Made by a program: the position numbers and the translations under genes
From: JBBRDU01 sp038230335
GTDB taxonomy: Bacteria > Verrucomicrobiota > Verrucomicrobiia > Chthoniobacterales > UBA10450
Assembly: GCA_038230335.1 (NCBI GenBank)
Contig: JBBRNL010000004.1
Location: 62,001 to 126,000 of the forward strand
Reading direction: 5' to 3'
Length of the DNA stretch: 64,000 bases
The notes under the pieces: model-generated
What the model was told of the DNA's origin: nothing
Seen by the model: the letters and a program-made list of their open reading frames with translations, nothing else
Database searches by the model: none
Shown here: piece after piece, positions 17,997 to 26,212 of the stretch
How the letters are laid out: each line of letters starts with the position of its first letter
Position numbering within the stretch: the stretch's first letter is position 1

Positions 17997-19136
17997 ATGA
18001 CAAATGCGATGCCGAAAGCCAAGGCCAAGTCACCGACCACGACCGCGAACATCCACGCAGTCGTCGGATCGGATGAGCTTGAAGTGAAGCGAGTTGCCGC
18101 CGCGCTGGCCGCGGAGCTGAGTCCGCCCGAGGCCGGGGAGTTCGGCGTGGAAGTGATTGATGGGTGCGCCGACAACGCCGATCAAGCCGTTACCCGCATC
18201 CGATCCGCCATCGAAGCCTTGCAAACCTTACCGTTTTTCGGCGGAGCCAAGTTGGTCTGGCTGAAAAATGTAAATTTCCTGGCCGATAGCGTGATTGGCC
18301 GGGCCGCGAGCGTGCAAACCGCGCTGGACGAGCTCGACGACACAATCGGTTCCGGCCTCGGTGACAACGTGACGCTGCTGGTCAGCGCAACCGAGGTCGA
18401 CAAGCGGCGTTCATTCTACAAATCTCTCGGCAAACGCGCGGAGTTGCAGATTTTCGATCGTCTCGATTCGACCCGCAGTGGCTGGGAGGAAGAAGCGACC
18501 GAAGTCGTGCGCAAGCGGGCGGGTAAGCGAAAATTACTGTTCCACGGGGACGCGCTGGAGCTTTTCGTTTTGCTGACCGGAGGAGACACGCGGCAAATCG
18601 AAAATGAACTGGAGAAAATCGACATTTTTCTCGACCAGGAAAGATCCGTCACGGTCGATCACGTGCGGGACCTTGTTCCGTTGTCGCGTTCTGGCGTAAT
18701 TTTTGAACTGGGGAACGCGCTAGCCGCACGAGACCTGGGCCGGGCGCTCAAGCTCGTGCGCAGCCTGCTCGATCAGGGGGAAAGCGCCATCGGCATTCTG
18801 CTCGTTGCGATTTTGCCAACTATTCGCAATCTCCTCCTGGCCAAGGATCTCATGGAGCGCTATCGGATCAGCCGCCCGCAGGCTCCTTTTCAATTCATCT
18901 CCGCGATCAACCGACTGCCGTCCGAGGCGACGGAACATCTGCCGCGCAAGAAAGATGGCGCCATCAGCGGGTATGCCCTTGGCATTGCCGCCCAGAATGC
19001 GCATCGCTTCGAAAGAGCGCGATTAATCGAAGGCATGGATGCCTGCCTCGATGCGAACGTGCGAATCGTGACAAGCCAGCTGGATCACGAATTGGTTCTG
19101 ACCGAAATCGTGGTCAAAGTCATCGGCGGCGAATGA
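17997..19136 (+). CDS. holA: DNA polymerase III subunit delta
   Basis: A 379-residue clamp-loader subunit that opens the beta sliding clamp. The AAA+-like domain 1 begins HAVVGSDELEVKRVAAAL and contains TLPFFGGAKLVWLKNVNFL, the usual position of the PFF(G/S) beta-clamp contact. A central domain (LFHGDALELFVLLTGGDTRQIENELEKI) and a C-terminal helical collar domain (IGILLVAILPTIRNLLLAKDL, RARLIEGMDACLDANVRI) follow in the standard order. Length is normal (about 340-380). The ATG at 17997 is used; a second ATG at codon 5 is also possible. It follows uvrB by about 165 bp that contain the family C palindrome. Confidence 0.9.
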   Translation: MTNAMPKAKAKSPTTTANIHAVVGSDELEVKRVAAALAAELSPPEAGEFGVEVIDGCADNADQAVTRIRSAIEALQTLPFFGGAKLVWLKNVNFLADSVIGRAASVQTALDELDDTIGSGLGDNVTLLVSATEVDKRRSFYKSLGKRAELQIFDRLDSTRSGWEEEATEVVRKRAGKRKLLFHGDALELFVLLTGGDTRQIENELEKIDIFLDQERSVTVDHVRDLVPLSRSGVIFELGNALAARDLGRALKLVRSLLDQGESAIGILLVAILPTIRNLLLAKDLMERYRISRPQAPFQFISAINRLPSEATEHLPRKKDGAISGYALGIAAQNAHRFERARLIEGMDACLDANVRIVTSQLDHELVLTEIVVKVIGGE

Positions 19137-19139
19137 CTC

Positions 19140-19211
19140 TGCAGCGGCGGTCTATGACTGCCGGGTTTGTTTTCGCGCTAAATTCCGGCGGTCATAGACC
19201 GCCGCTACAGC
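19140..19211. repeat. Inverted pair of REP-like palindromes, family A
   Basis: Two family A elements face each other about 20 bp apart: a plus copy with one mismatch (GGCGGTCTATGACTGCC at about 19145) and a perfect minus copy (GGCGGTCATAGACCGCC, at 19187-19203) ending CTACAG. The pair fills the gap between the convergent holA and DUF4870-type genes, in the style of a bacterial interspersed mosaic element. It can also form one long hairpin and may act as a bidirectional mRNA end. Confidence 0.8.
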
Positions 19212-19670
19212 CTAGAGCGCATTCGTCCCATCGAACTGCTTCTTGGCCATGGGCCCGAGATAAGGGATTTCCCACCGGACATTGGTGAACGCTTTGATCG
19301 TGGCGATGATCCAGACGACCAGGAAAGCGAGATGGACGACAAACGCGATCAATCCCCACAAGACCGATAAAAACACACCGAGAGCCGGGACACTGCCAAA
19401 GATCAGGTGGATGACCGCCGACACAATGTTGAACAGGAACCAGGCTCCGCCGAAAATGATCGACTGCATGGCATAAAAGCGGACGAATCCATCCCGCTTC
19501 TCCAAGATGTAAAAAACAATTCCACCAATTAACGGAATACAGGCGAGCGCCGCCGCCACATTAGACGGCAAACCGGTGGAGGAGGCGTTGACTTCAGGCT
19601 CGTGTATCGAAGCGGTCACGGGCGGTGGTGGTGGTGGTGGCGGCGGGGTTGAATCAACAGGGTCGGCCAT
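19212..19670 (-). CDS. DUF4870-like small membrane protein
   Basis: A 152-residue membrane protein. A Pro-rich cytoplasmic N-terminus (nine prolines in a row, residues about 9-17) is followed by four hydrophobic segments: AALACIPLIGGIVFYIL, FYAMQSIIFGGAWFLFNIV, FLSVLWGLIAFVVHLAFLVV and the end of that helix. The RFYAMQSI sequence after the first helix resembles the DUF4870/YtjA-type (V/A)RFHAxQA pattern. Function unknown. It is a single gene, preceded by a REP pair at its 3' side and transcribed away from the prepilin gene. Confidence 0.7.
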   Translation of the reverse strand: MADPVDSTPPPPPPPPPVTASIHEPEVNASSTGLPSNVAAALACIPLIGGIVFYILEKRDGFVRFYAMQSIIFGGAWFLFNIVSAVIHLIFGSVPALGVFLSVLWGLIAFVVHLAFLVVWIIATIKAFTNVRWEIPYLGPMAKKQFDGTNAL

Positions 19671-19781
19671 GACCTAGTACAAAGGAGCTTACTGACCTTT
19701 GTCAAGTGAACTCCCCCTGACCGGGCGCTTCATTTTGGCTTCCGTCACGACACTAACATCAATAGAGTCGGTTCAACCCGC

Positions 19782-20429
19782 ATGCAGAAAAAAAATCTCC
19801 ACGCCTTCACCTTAATCGAAATGCTCGTGGTCATTGCGATCATTGCCACTTTGGCGGCGCTTCTTTTCCCAGCTGTGAGCGGGATGCAGGAACGCGGCAA
19901 AGCCACCCAGGACATGAACAACCTGCGTCAGATTGGGTTGGGCACGCAGATGTATCTGAACGACAACGACAATAATTTCTTTCCCGCCACCAAGATCTGG
20001 ATGAAGGAGCTGAATCCGAAATACGTCGGCGCGTGGAAAGTATTTCAGTCTCCCTTTGATAGTCGCTCCCCGTCGCAGGATCCCGCGATTGCTCCCGTGA
20101 GTTACGGTCTCAATGAAAATGCCATTGGAGTTCTGGCTGAAAAGGTGACGAACCCTTCGGGATTTGTTGTCTACGCGCCCGCCCAGGCTCGTGGGACGAC
20201 CTCGACCTTTCAAGGAAACGGCGCGACGGCCGCACCGGGAGTGACCGTTAAAAAAGAGACCGATAATGTCGGCGGCCCCGCCGAGGGAGGAACGCACAGC
20301 ACCCGTAAACGGATCAATGCCATCTTCAGCGATTGGCATGTGGAAACGATGGCTTGGACGACATTCACGAACGATACTGTTACCCCCACCGATCCAGGTG
20401 GGCCGCAACGGTGGAATCCAACTCCGTAA
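19782..20429 (+). CDS. Prepilin-type N-terminal cleavage/methylation protein
   Basis: A 215-residue pseudopilin-like protein. The N-terminus KKNLHAFTLIEMLVVIAIIATLAALL is a type III signal peptide with the FTLIE motif (Glu5 of the mature part), cut by prepilin peptidase before Phe. The body (NLRQIGLGTQMYLNDNDNNFFP, then VSYGLNENAIGVLAEKVTNPSGFVVYAPAQ and FSDWHVETM) is typical of the large pseudopilin-like families of Planctomycetes and Verrucomicrobia. It may be exported by or be part of a type II secretion-like apparatus; no other pilus gene is in the window. Confidence 0.85.
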   Translation: MQKKNLHAFTLIEMLVVIAIIATLAALLFPAVSGMQERGKATQDMNNLRQIGLGTQMYLNDNDNNFFPATKIWMKELNPKYVGAWKVFQSPFDSRSPSQDPAIAPVSYGLNENAIGVLAEKVTNPSGFVVYAPAQARGTTSTFQGNGATAAPGVTVKKETDNVGGPAEGGTHSTRKRINAIFSDWHVETMAWTTFTNDTVTPTDPGGPQRWNPTP

Positions 20430-20496
20430 TCGAGGCCACACGGCGGCTGCCCTCACGAAGTCGTGGAACTGTCCTGCTCCCCCTGCTCCGCCGTTC

Positions 20497-21561
20497 ATGT
20501 TGGAAGTTAAAGTTCAAGGCGGGGCAAATTCATACTCAGCTCTGATTGAGTCGGGCTTGATGGAGCGGGCCGGCAACGCGATCGCTCGCGTGGTCCAGTC
20601 CCGCCGCTGCGCCATTATCTCGGATTCGAAGGTTGCCGCGCTTTTCGCCGAAAAATTACAGTGTGGCCTGGGTGAAGCCGGATTCACCTCGACCCTCATT
20701 GTTATTCCTTCGGGAGAAAGTTCGAAGAGCCTCGAGCAGGTGAGCTCCATCTGCGAGCAGATGATCGCCGCCGGTCTGGACCGCACCTCATTCGTGATCG
20801 GCCTGGGCGGCGGCGTCGTCACCGATGTCTCCGGATTCGTGGCGGCGATTTATCATCGCGGCATTCCGCACGCGCAGGTGCCGACGACCCTGCTCGCCAT
20901 GGTGGACAGTTCCATTGGCGGCAAGACCGGGGTGAACACGCGGTCGGGTAAAAACCTGATCGGCGCAATTCATCATCCCTCTCTCGTGCTGGCCGACCCG
21001 GATGTCTTGGAAACGCTGCCGCCGCGTGAATTAAACCAGGGCTTCGCCGAAATCATCAAACACGCGATCATCGCCGATCCCGAAATGTTCGACACCTTGC
21101 GAGATTTGGATCGCGGGGATCTTGCGCCTCTTATCCAGCGTAACGTGGAAATTAAAGCCCGAATTGTTGCGACCGATGAGCTGGACCGCACGGGCCAGCG
21201 CGCGCTCCTCAATTTCGGACACACAGTCGGACATGCCATCGAACGGGCGGGTGACTATCAGCGTTTCCTGCACGGCGAAGCGATCAGCTTGGGGATGGTC
21301 GCCGCCAGCGCCGTGTCGGTAAAGCGCGCCGGTCTTTCGCCAACGGATCAGGGAGCGATTGTGGATCTGTTAGGCAACTTCGATCTGCCGACCGAACTGC
21401 CGGCCGATTTTCCGAAGGAGAAAATCCTCGGGGCTTTGCCGTTGGATAAGAAATTCGAACAAGGCGAGATCCGTTTCGTGGTGACGCCGCGGATCGGATC
21501 GGCGTTTTTGTCGCGGGACGTGACCATGGAAGACATTCGCGAAGCCGTGGACGAATTGTAA
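20497..21561 (+). CDS. aroB: 3-Dehydroquinate synthase
   Basis: A 354-residue NAD-dependent enzyme of the shikimate pathway. Start taken at ATG 20497 (MLEVKVQGGANSY), because earlier codons of the frame overlap the preceding gene. Seen: the NAD-binding turn VIGLGGGVVTDVSGFVA, the active-site DSSIGGKTGVNTRSGKN, the Zn-ligand Glu/His set in GFAEIIKHAII and FGHTVGHAIE, then LHGEAISLGM with another His. Length fits AroB (about 350). It starts about 65 bp after the prepilin gene. Confidence 0.95.
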   Translation: MLEVKVQGGANSYSALIESGLMERAGNAIARVVQSRRCAIISDSKVAALFAEKLQCGLGEAGFTSTLIVIPSGESSKSLEQVSSICEQMIAAGLDRTSFVIGLGGGVVTDVSGFVAAIYHRGIPHAQVPTTLLAMVDSSIGGKTGVNTRSGKNLIGAIHHPSLVLADPDVLETLPPRELNQGFAEIIKHAIIADPEMFDTLRDLDRGDLAPLIQRNVEIKARIVATDELDRTGQRALLNFGHTVGHAIERAGDYQRFLHGEAISLGMVAASAVSVKRAGLSPTDQGAIVDLLGNFDLPTELPADFPKEKILGALPLDKKFEQGEIRFVVTPRIGSAFLSRDVTMEDIREAVDEL

Positions 21562-21574
21562 GTCTCGAGCGGTT

Positions 21575-21600
21575 TCGGCGGTCATAGACCGCCGCTACAG
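21575..21600 (-). repeat. REP-like palindrome, family A
   Basis: Perfect minus-strand copy (GGCGGTCATAGACCGCC followed by GCTACAG) in the 40-bp gap between the convergent aroB and amidase genes. Confidence 0.8.
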
Positions 21601-21604
21601 AAGA

Positions 21605-22915
21605 TCAATGTGGACCGCGCGCCTTCCCGTAATACTCAACCAGACCATCCACCACGCCGTCCGCGTATTCCTGGATGATGTTCTTGCGCTCCACGCCGCC
21701 GAACGTGCGCGTGCCTTCGTAGTCGCCCGCCTGGATGCGCTCGAAACCGTCCCGGCTGTTCATGACGTATGGCTCACAATAAACCACCGGACAGCGGTAG
21801 AGACGCGTAGCCAGAAGATTGCGCGCATAAACGTAGCCGCTCGCGCCGACTTTAGTCACATACTTATCTGTTGGATATTGATAAGGCAGCAAACCTGTAC
21901 TTCGGGCCAGACTCGAAGCCACGGCGTCGGCCAAAGGCAATTCATCGGCAAAGGCGCGACTGAGCAAACGACGAATCATCTCAAAGCGCTCGTCATCGAG
22001 TTCCAATTCCTGATCCAGGTACGAACCGTTCACCAACAGATGAAGATGATTATGATCAATCAGAATAGGGGTTTTCGGGTCGCCCCATCCTTCGGCGTTG
22101 AAATGCAGGCAAAGCACCAGGTCGGGATGCAACTTCGTGTTCACGAGCACGGCTCGCTTCCGAATTTCGCTATAGCGATAAAATAAAATCTCGCTCTGCC
22201 AGCGGATGGTGTGTTCCTTCTCCGGGTCGTCCGGGTTTAAAAACTCGGCGCGGGGTTGCGGCACACCGTTTTTCACAAGAATCTTGCGAGCCAATTCCTT
22301 GAAATCATCCGGACGCAGCGGCGTGACCGGTTCAGCGCTGTTCCGGACAAAGGAAACTTTCGCGCCCAGCGTTTGCAATCGGGCCGCGACCACGCGAGCC
22401 ACGCGCAAAGTCAGATCGCCCTCGGTGACAGGAAGCGAATTACCGACCTGAAACCATCGCTCCTCCATCTTGGCCCATGTTCCACCGAGATGTCCGGGGT
22501 CGAGCGCTATTCTAATTCCAGAGAGTGGCTTATCCGCTGGAGCCGCGGCCAACGCACGAGCGGGCCGCCATAATCTGGGGACGGTCGCGCCCGCACTATC
22601 GTTCGCTGCGAACCGGAGCGTAAAATACCTCGCCGGATCGCGCGTCATCAGAATCCTGGCAGCCTCGGGGCCGATGGCAATCAGCTGATCGGGACAGCCG
22701 TGCGTAGCGTAGACGCTCTGGAGCAGTCGCGTAAATTCAGCGCGTGTGATTGTTTCCTGATATTTTTCCAGCACCTTCCATTTCGGCCGCGTCCCCAAAA
22801 CACCGATGTTGTCGGCTGCGCCAAGGGTTGATACAGACAGAGCCACCTGAACCGCCAAAAACGCCAGCCCGAGCAAAACTTGACGACAACGAAACATCCG
22901 CGTTTGGATTTCCAT
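21605..22915 (-). CDS. Exported N-acetylmuramoyl-L-alanine amidase-like protein
   Basis: A 436-residue predicted periplasmic Amidase_3-type hydrolase. The signal peptide is within residues 1-33 (MFRCRQVLLGLAFLAVQVAL). After a roughly 110-residue N-terminal region, RIALDPGHLGGTWAKMEERWF supplies the first Zn His and a following Glu, then DLTLRVARVVAARLQTLGAKVSFVR. DLVLCLHFNAEGWG carries the second His and VVYCEPYVMNS the catalytic Glu. The catalytic domain has a long insert (residues about 245-285), and the order of ligands matches the family, although the sequence is divergent. It could act on muropeptides or a related amide. Confidence 0.75.
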   Translation of the reverse strand: MEIQTRMFRCRQVLLGLAFLAVQVALSVSTLGAADNIGVLGTRPKWKVLEKYQETITRAEFTRLLQSVYATHGCPDQLIAIGPEAARILMTRDPARYFTLRFAANDSAGATVPRLWRPARALAAAPADKPLSGIRIALDPGHLGGTWAKMEERWFQVGNSLPVTEGDLTLRVARVVAARLQTLGAKVSFVRNSAEPVTPLRPDDFKELARKILVKNGVPQPRAEFLNPDDPEKEHTIRWQSEILFYRYSEIRKRAVLVNTKLHPDLVLCLHFNAEGWGDPKTPILIDHNHLHLLVNGSYLDQELELDDERFEMIRRLLSRAFADELPLADAVASSLARSTGLLPYQYPTDKYVTKVGASGYVYARNLLATRLYRCPVVYCEPYVMNSRDGFERIQAGDYEGTRTFGGVERKNIIQEYADGVVDGLVEYYGKARGPH

Positions 22916-22938
22916 CTCTTTAATAGGATGTTCGCCGC

Positions 22939-23757
22939 ATGCTAACGGTTCTATTTTTAGGCGACATCGTTGGCGAACCGGGCCGCCACGCGGTCATTGA
23001 GCGGCTGCCGGAACTGAAGGAAAAGTATACACTCGATTTCATTGTCGTGAACGGGGAGAACGCGGCCGCCGGGCGAGGGATTACCAGCAAGATCACGATC
23101 GATTTGCTCCGGGCCGGGGTTTCGGTGATCACAACTGGGGATCACATTTGGGACCAGAAAGACATTTTTGCGTTTCTTAATCTGGAGCCGCGCCTGCTGC
23201 GGCCACTCAATTATCCGGCGGGTGCCCCCGGGAATGGCACGATCGTGCTGGAGACGCCGAAAGCGAAAATCGGCGTGATCAATGTTCAGGCGCGCACTTT
23301 CATGCAGCCGATCCTGGAGAATCCATTCCGGGCCATCGATTCCGCCGTCGCTCAGATGCGCGAAGAAACGACCTGCATCATCGTGGACGTCCATGGAGAG
23401 ACGACGAGCGAGAAGATTGCGATGGGGCGCTTTCTGGACGGTCGGGTTTCGGCCGTGCTCGGCACTCACACGCACGTCCAGACCGCCGATGAACAAATCT
23501 TCCCCGGTGGGACCGCCTTTCTCTGCGATGCCGGGATGTGCGGACCGACCCAATCCATTCTGGGACGTGCGATCGAGCCCATCGTGAACCGCTTTGTCTC
23601 AAACCTTCCCGCCCCGTTTCCGGTCGCGGGAGGAGAAGTGCGCTTGCGCGGCGCGGTCATTGAAATTGACGAGACGACCGGACGCGCCTTGCGCATTGTC
23701 CGAATTGATGAACCCGGACCTGATCCAAGAGCGACGGACCTTTTGGCGGCAAAATAG
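22939..23757 (+). CDS. YmdB-family metallophosphoesterase
   Basis: A 272-residue cytoplasmic calcineurin-like phosphoesterase of the YmdB/DR1281 type (TIGR00282). Metal-binding motifs in order: FLGDIVGEPGR, NGENAAAGRG, TTGDHIWDQK and GTHTHVQTADE, with C-terminal LCDAGMCGPTQSILG. Characterised members hydrolyse 2',3'-cyclic nucleotides, and in Bacillus YmdB affects biofilm and motility decisions. It diverges from the amidase gene with about 23 bp between starts. Length is normal. Confidence 0.92.
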   Translation: MLTVLFLGDIVGEPGRHAVIERLPELKEKYTLDFIVVNGENAAAGRGITSKITIDLLRAGVSVITTGDHIWDQKDIFAFLNLEPRLLRPLNYPAGAPGNGTIVLETPKAKIGVINVQARTFMQPILENPFRAIDSAVAQMREETTCIIVDVHGETTSEKIAMGRFLDGRVSAVLGTHTHVQTADEQIFPGGTAFLCDAGMCGPTQSILGRAIEPIVNRFVSNLPAPFPVAGGEVRLRGAVIEIDETTGRALRIVRIDEPGPDPRATDLLAAK

Positions 23758-23859
23758 GACATTACAGGAACAAGCGCTTAAGGAGTTGCGCTTTCCCGCC
23801 AAATACGCTTAGTCGATGGTTCGAATTCTTACGGTGAACGCACGTCGAACTTCAAAGTC

Positions 23860-24483
23860 ATGATAAAACCAATTTCTGCTCTCTATCTGGCCACGGCTCT
23901 TTTTCTGAGTAGTGCGCCGGTGATCCACGCGCAAGGAAACTCCGAAGCTGCCAATGTGGCGCGGCAAGGATCCGAAGCAGCCAAAGCGTCCGACTGGAAT
24001 AAGGCAGTCGAGTTATTCCACAAGGCCACTGAGATGGACCGGAAATGGGCGCCCAATCTGGCCGCAGTTTTGCAACAGCGCGGCGTGGCTTACATGAGCC
24101 AGCAGAAATTGCCGGAAGCGGTGGCTGACTTTTCGGAGGCCCTCCAGATCAATCCGCGCGACGCGGGCATTCACGAACGCCGCGCTTACGTGGAAATGAA
24201 GTTAAATGATTTCGACAAGGCTCTGGCCGATTACTCCGAGGCCATCAAAATCAACCCGCGGGAGATTCGGTATTATCTCCTGCGCAGCTACATTTATGAA
24301 ACAAAGGGCGACGTGAAGAATTCCATGGCCGACACCGAGCACGTGCTCAAGATGGACAAGAACAACGCGGAAGCGCACGCGCGCCAGGAGCGCCTTCAGA
24401 AAGTCGAAGCGATGAAGGCCAACGCGCCCGGAGCCACGCCAATTCCAGCGCCGCCGGCTGCTCCAGCAAAGAAAAAGCCGTAA
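23860..24483 (+). CDS. Exported TPR protein
   Basis: A 207-residue protein with signal peptide MIKPISALYLATALFLSSAPVIHAQ and three to four TPR units from about residue 35 to 165 (WNKAVELFHKATEMDRKWAPNL, LPEAVADFSEALQINPRDAGIH, FDKALADYSEAIKINPREIRYY, VKNSMADTEHVLKMDKNNAEAH). A Pro/Ala tail ends in Lys residues. Such periplasmic TPR proteins scaffold envelope complexes; no specific role can be given. Confidence 0.8.
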   Translation: MIKPISALYLATALFLSSAPVIHAQGNSEAANVARQGSEAAKASDWNKAVELFHKATEMDRKWAPNLAAVLQQRGVAYMSQQKLPEAVADFSEALQINPRDAGIHERRAYVEMKLNDFDKALADYSEAIKINPREIRYYLLRSYIYETKGDVKNSMADTEHVLKMDKNNAEAHARQERLQKVEAMKANAPGATPIPAPPAAPAKKKP

Positions 24484-24621
24484 GTTAGGCTGCTAGCTTC
24501 GCTGCTCTTTTCCGGGGAGCACACATTTGCACTGGGAATCACACTGGTTCTCTTGAGCAACGCCCGCGCAGAAGGGGGATCCTTCGCCGTCTTCGCTGGC
24601 CCAGGATGACAAGCGAGAACC

Positions 24622-25224
24622 TTAAGACTCCGCGCCGTTCTGCGAGTCGTCCGAATTATCGGAATTATCCGGCTCCAACTCCTCGCCCTTGACGGTGAAA
24701 CGCCGCTTGCGGCGATTCGCGGGCAAAGGTGAAAGCGTCATGGTGACATTACGTCCTGCGATCTTCGGTTCCATCTCCACCTGCGACATCCCGGAAAGAT
24801 CTTCCTTCACCTTGTGCATGAGCTGCATGCCGAATTCCTGATGCGCCATTTCGCGGCCGCGAAACTGCAATTGAACGCGCACCTTGTTGCCTTTATCCAG
24901 AAACGCTTCGCCATGACGAATCTTCGTCATGTAATCATGGTCATCAATGTTCACGCGGAACTTGATCTCCTTCAACTTGGCCCCGGACGGCTTCTTGTCC
25001 TTGTCCTGTTTCGAAATGTCGTAGCGGAATTTTCCGAGCGCTACGATTTTACAAACCGGCGGGTTGGCCGTCGGCGCTACTTCCACCACATCAAGTCCCA
25101 ACGTCTGCGCTTTGCGCAGAGCATCGGAGAGCTTCATGACGCCCAGCTGCTCGCCGGTCGATCCTAGAATGACCCGGATTTCGCGTGCGCGAATCCGGCC
25201 GTTTACACGAAATTGTGGTTGCAG
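24622..25224 (-). CDS. infC: Translation initiation factor IF-3, non-AUG start
   Basis: A factor that binds the 30S subunit and proofreads the start codon. The internal ATG at 25137 would give 171 residues but removes the conserved N-terminal core. The frame continues upstream as FRVNGRIRAREIRVILGSTG followed by EQLGV, the normal IF-3 start, and meets an in-frame TGA at 25231-25233. Between this stop and the conserved part there is no ATG, GTG or TTG. Candidates are CTG at 25224 and ATT at 25194. IF-3 genes are known to use rare starts for autoregulation, so this fits. The core motifs PPVCKIVALGKF, VRVQLQFRGREMAHQE and the basic C-domain are intact. An acidic tail (DNSDNSDDSQ) ends the protein. 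The rpmI and rplT genes that often follow infC are absent here. Confidence 0.88.
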   Translation of the reverse strand: MQPQFRVNGRIRAREIRVILGSTGEQLGVMKLSDALRKAQTLGLDVVEVAPTANPPVCKIVALGKFRYDISKQDKDKKPSGAKLKEIKFRVNIDDHDYMTKIRHGEAFLDKGNKVRVQLQFRGREMAHQEFGMQLMHKVKEDLSGMSQVEMEPKIAGRNVTMTLSPLPANRRKRRFTVKGEELEPDNSDNSDDSQNGAES

Positions 25225-25230
25225 ATTAAA

Positions 25231-25452
25231 TCAAAGCTCCGGGTCGACGAAACGGAAGTGCGCCGTGTCGTCGTCTGTTTTCTGTTTCGCAATTTCGAAC
25301 GCACCGTGCTCATTCGAAGCACTCTTCGTGGCCGCGGCTGCGATGACCGCGGCGACCGGCTCGCTATACTGCAAGCCGAGGGGAAGTTGTAGGCTAGTTT
25401 TCGCGGCTGGCAAGGTTAATCTGGTGGCAACTGGATGGCAATCGTACCGCAA
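25231..25452 (-). CDS. Small hypothetical protein upstream of infC
   Basis: A 73-residue reading frame with ATG at 25452, lying in the same frame as infC and ending at a TGA 6 nt before its probable start. It has no signal peptide or membrane segment and no family I can name; the end reads DDDTAHFRFVDPEL. It fits exactly between the DsbA-like gene stop and infC, which supports it being real and perhaps translationally coupled to infC. The frame could also be open by chance. Confidence 0.45.
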   Translation of the reverse strand: MRYDCHPVATRLTLPAAKTSLQLPLGLQYSEPVAAVIAAAATKSASNEHGAFEIAKQKTDDDTAHFRFVDPEL

Positions 25453-25454
25453 AA

Positions 25455-26111
25455 TTAAGCAGGTGGCGAGCCGAAATGCGCCGCGTAAGCGGTATAAATT
25501 TCGGCGTCATCCAGCATCGAATCGATCGCACTGACCAACGGAGCGACTCTCGCAAAACCCGAGAAAACCGCGCGATCGCCGATATCTGTGTCCACCACAA
25601 ATGTCGGTCGCTGCGTCACTTGCAGCGCTTTGAACTGGGCCGTAGAAGCACGCGCACGTTCTTCCACTTCCGGTGCTTTCGCGCGCTCAAGCAGTGTGCG
25701 CTTTTCCAGGCCAGCGGCCCGCGCGCCGATCTCAGCGGCCACTTCCCAGTCGCCGAATCTCTGCCCGTCGCGCAGTCCCGCGTGGGACAGAGCCAGCCGT
25801 ATCCGGTCGTCCGTGATGCCGAAATCCTTCCCCGCCTCCGCCACCAGATTCGGGGCAAGATATTCGGGCAGAATCGGCTCGTACCAGGCGCTGCTCAACA
25901 TAAAGGGCGAACGCATGATCAACCCGCTGCGCCGGTAAAACCATTCCTCCTGGGCACGCGTTGTCGGCAGGCCGGACGCATCCAGCAGCGCGATTTTCCA
26001 ATCGAACTGGACCTTGCCTCCATAACGCTTCTTCAACTCGGTCCAGCCCGGCTCAGACCAAAAACACCACGAGGAGATAACGTCGAGGAAGTAGGTAATC
26101 GTGATCTGCAT
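25455..26111 (-). CDS. DsbA-family (FrnE-like) thioredoxin-fold protein
   Basis: About 218 residues from ATG 26111 (MQITITYFLDVISSWCFWSE); the frame's first ATG at 26132 would add seven residues. The N-terminal beta strand followed by DVISSWCFW sits where FrnE and 2-hydroxychromene-2-carboxylate isomerase proteins have D.xCPWC.. The helical insert and the C-terminal VTQRPTFVVDTDIGDRAVFSG, with the cis-Pro of the fold, match that group. Only one Cys is present at the active site, so a classical disulphide oxidase is unlikely; a glutathione-type isomerase or unknown activity is more likely. It is the first gene of a minus-strand group ending with infC. Confidence 0.65.
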   Translation of the reverse strand: MQITITYFLDVISSWCFWSEPGWTELKKRYGGKVQFDWKIALLDASGLPTTRAQEEWFYRRSGLIMRSPFMLSSAWYEPILPEYLAPNLVAEAGKDFGITDDRIRLALSHAGLRDGQRFGDWEVAAEIGARAAGLEKRTLLERAKAPEVEERARASTAQFKALQVTQRPTFVVDTDIGDRAVFSGFARVAPLVSAIDSMLDDAEIYTAYAAHFGSPPA

Positions 26112-26212
26112 GAGATCCAATGTGAACCGCAACGCGCAACCTTCAATGTGAACCGCCTGGGGATGCGGCGGTTTGACTTAAAGCGCAAACCCTGAACCTT
26201 CAAACTTCCGGT

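Noticed and set aside
25231..25233. UGA between the 73-residue frame and infC as another selenocysteine codon
   Set aside because: No Cys is expected in IF-3 or at this place, and the codon fits as an ordinary stop between two frames.
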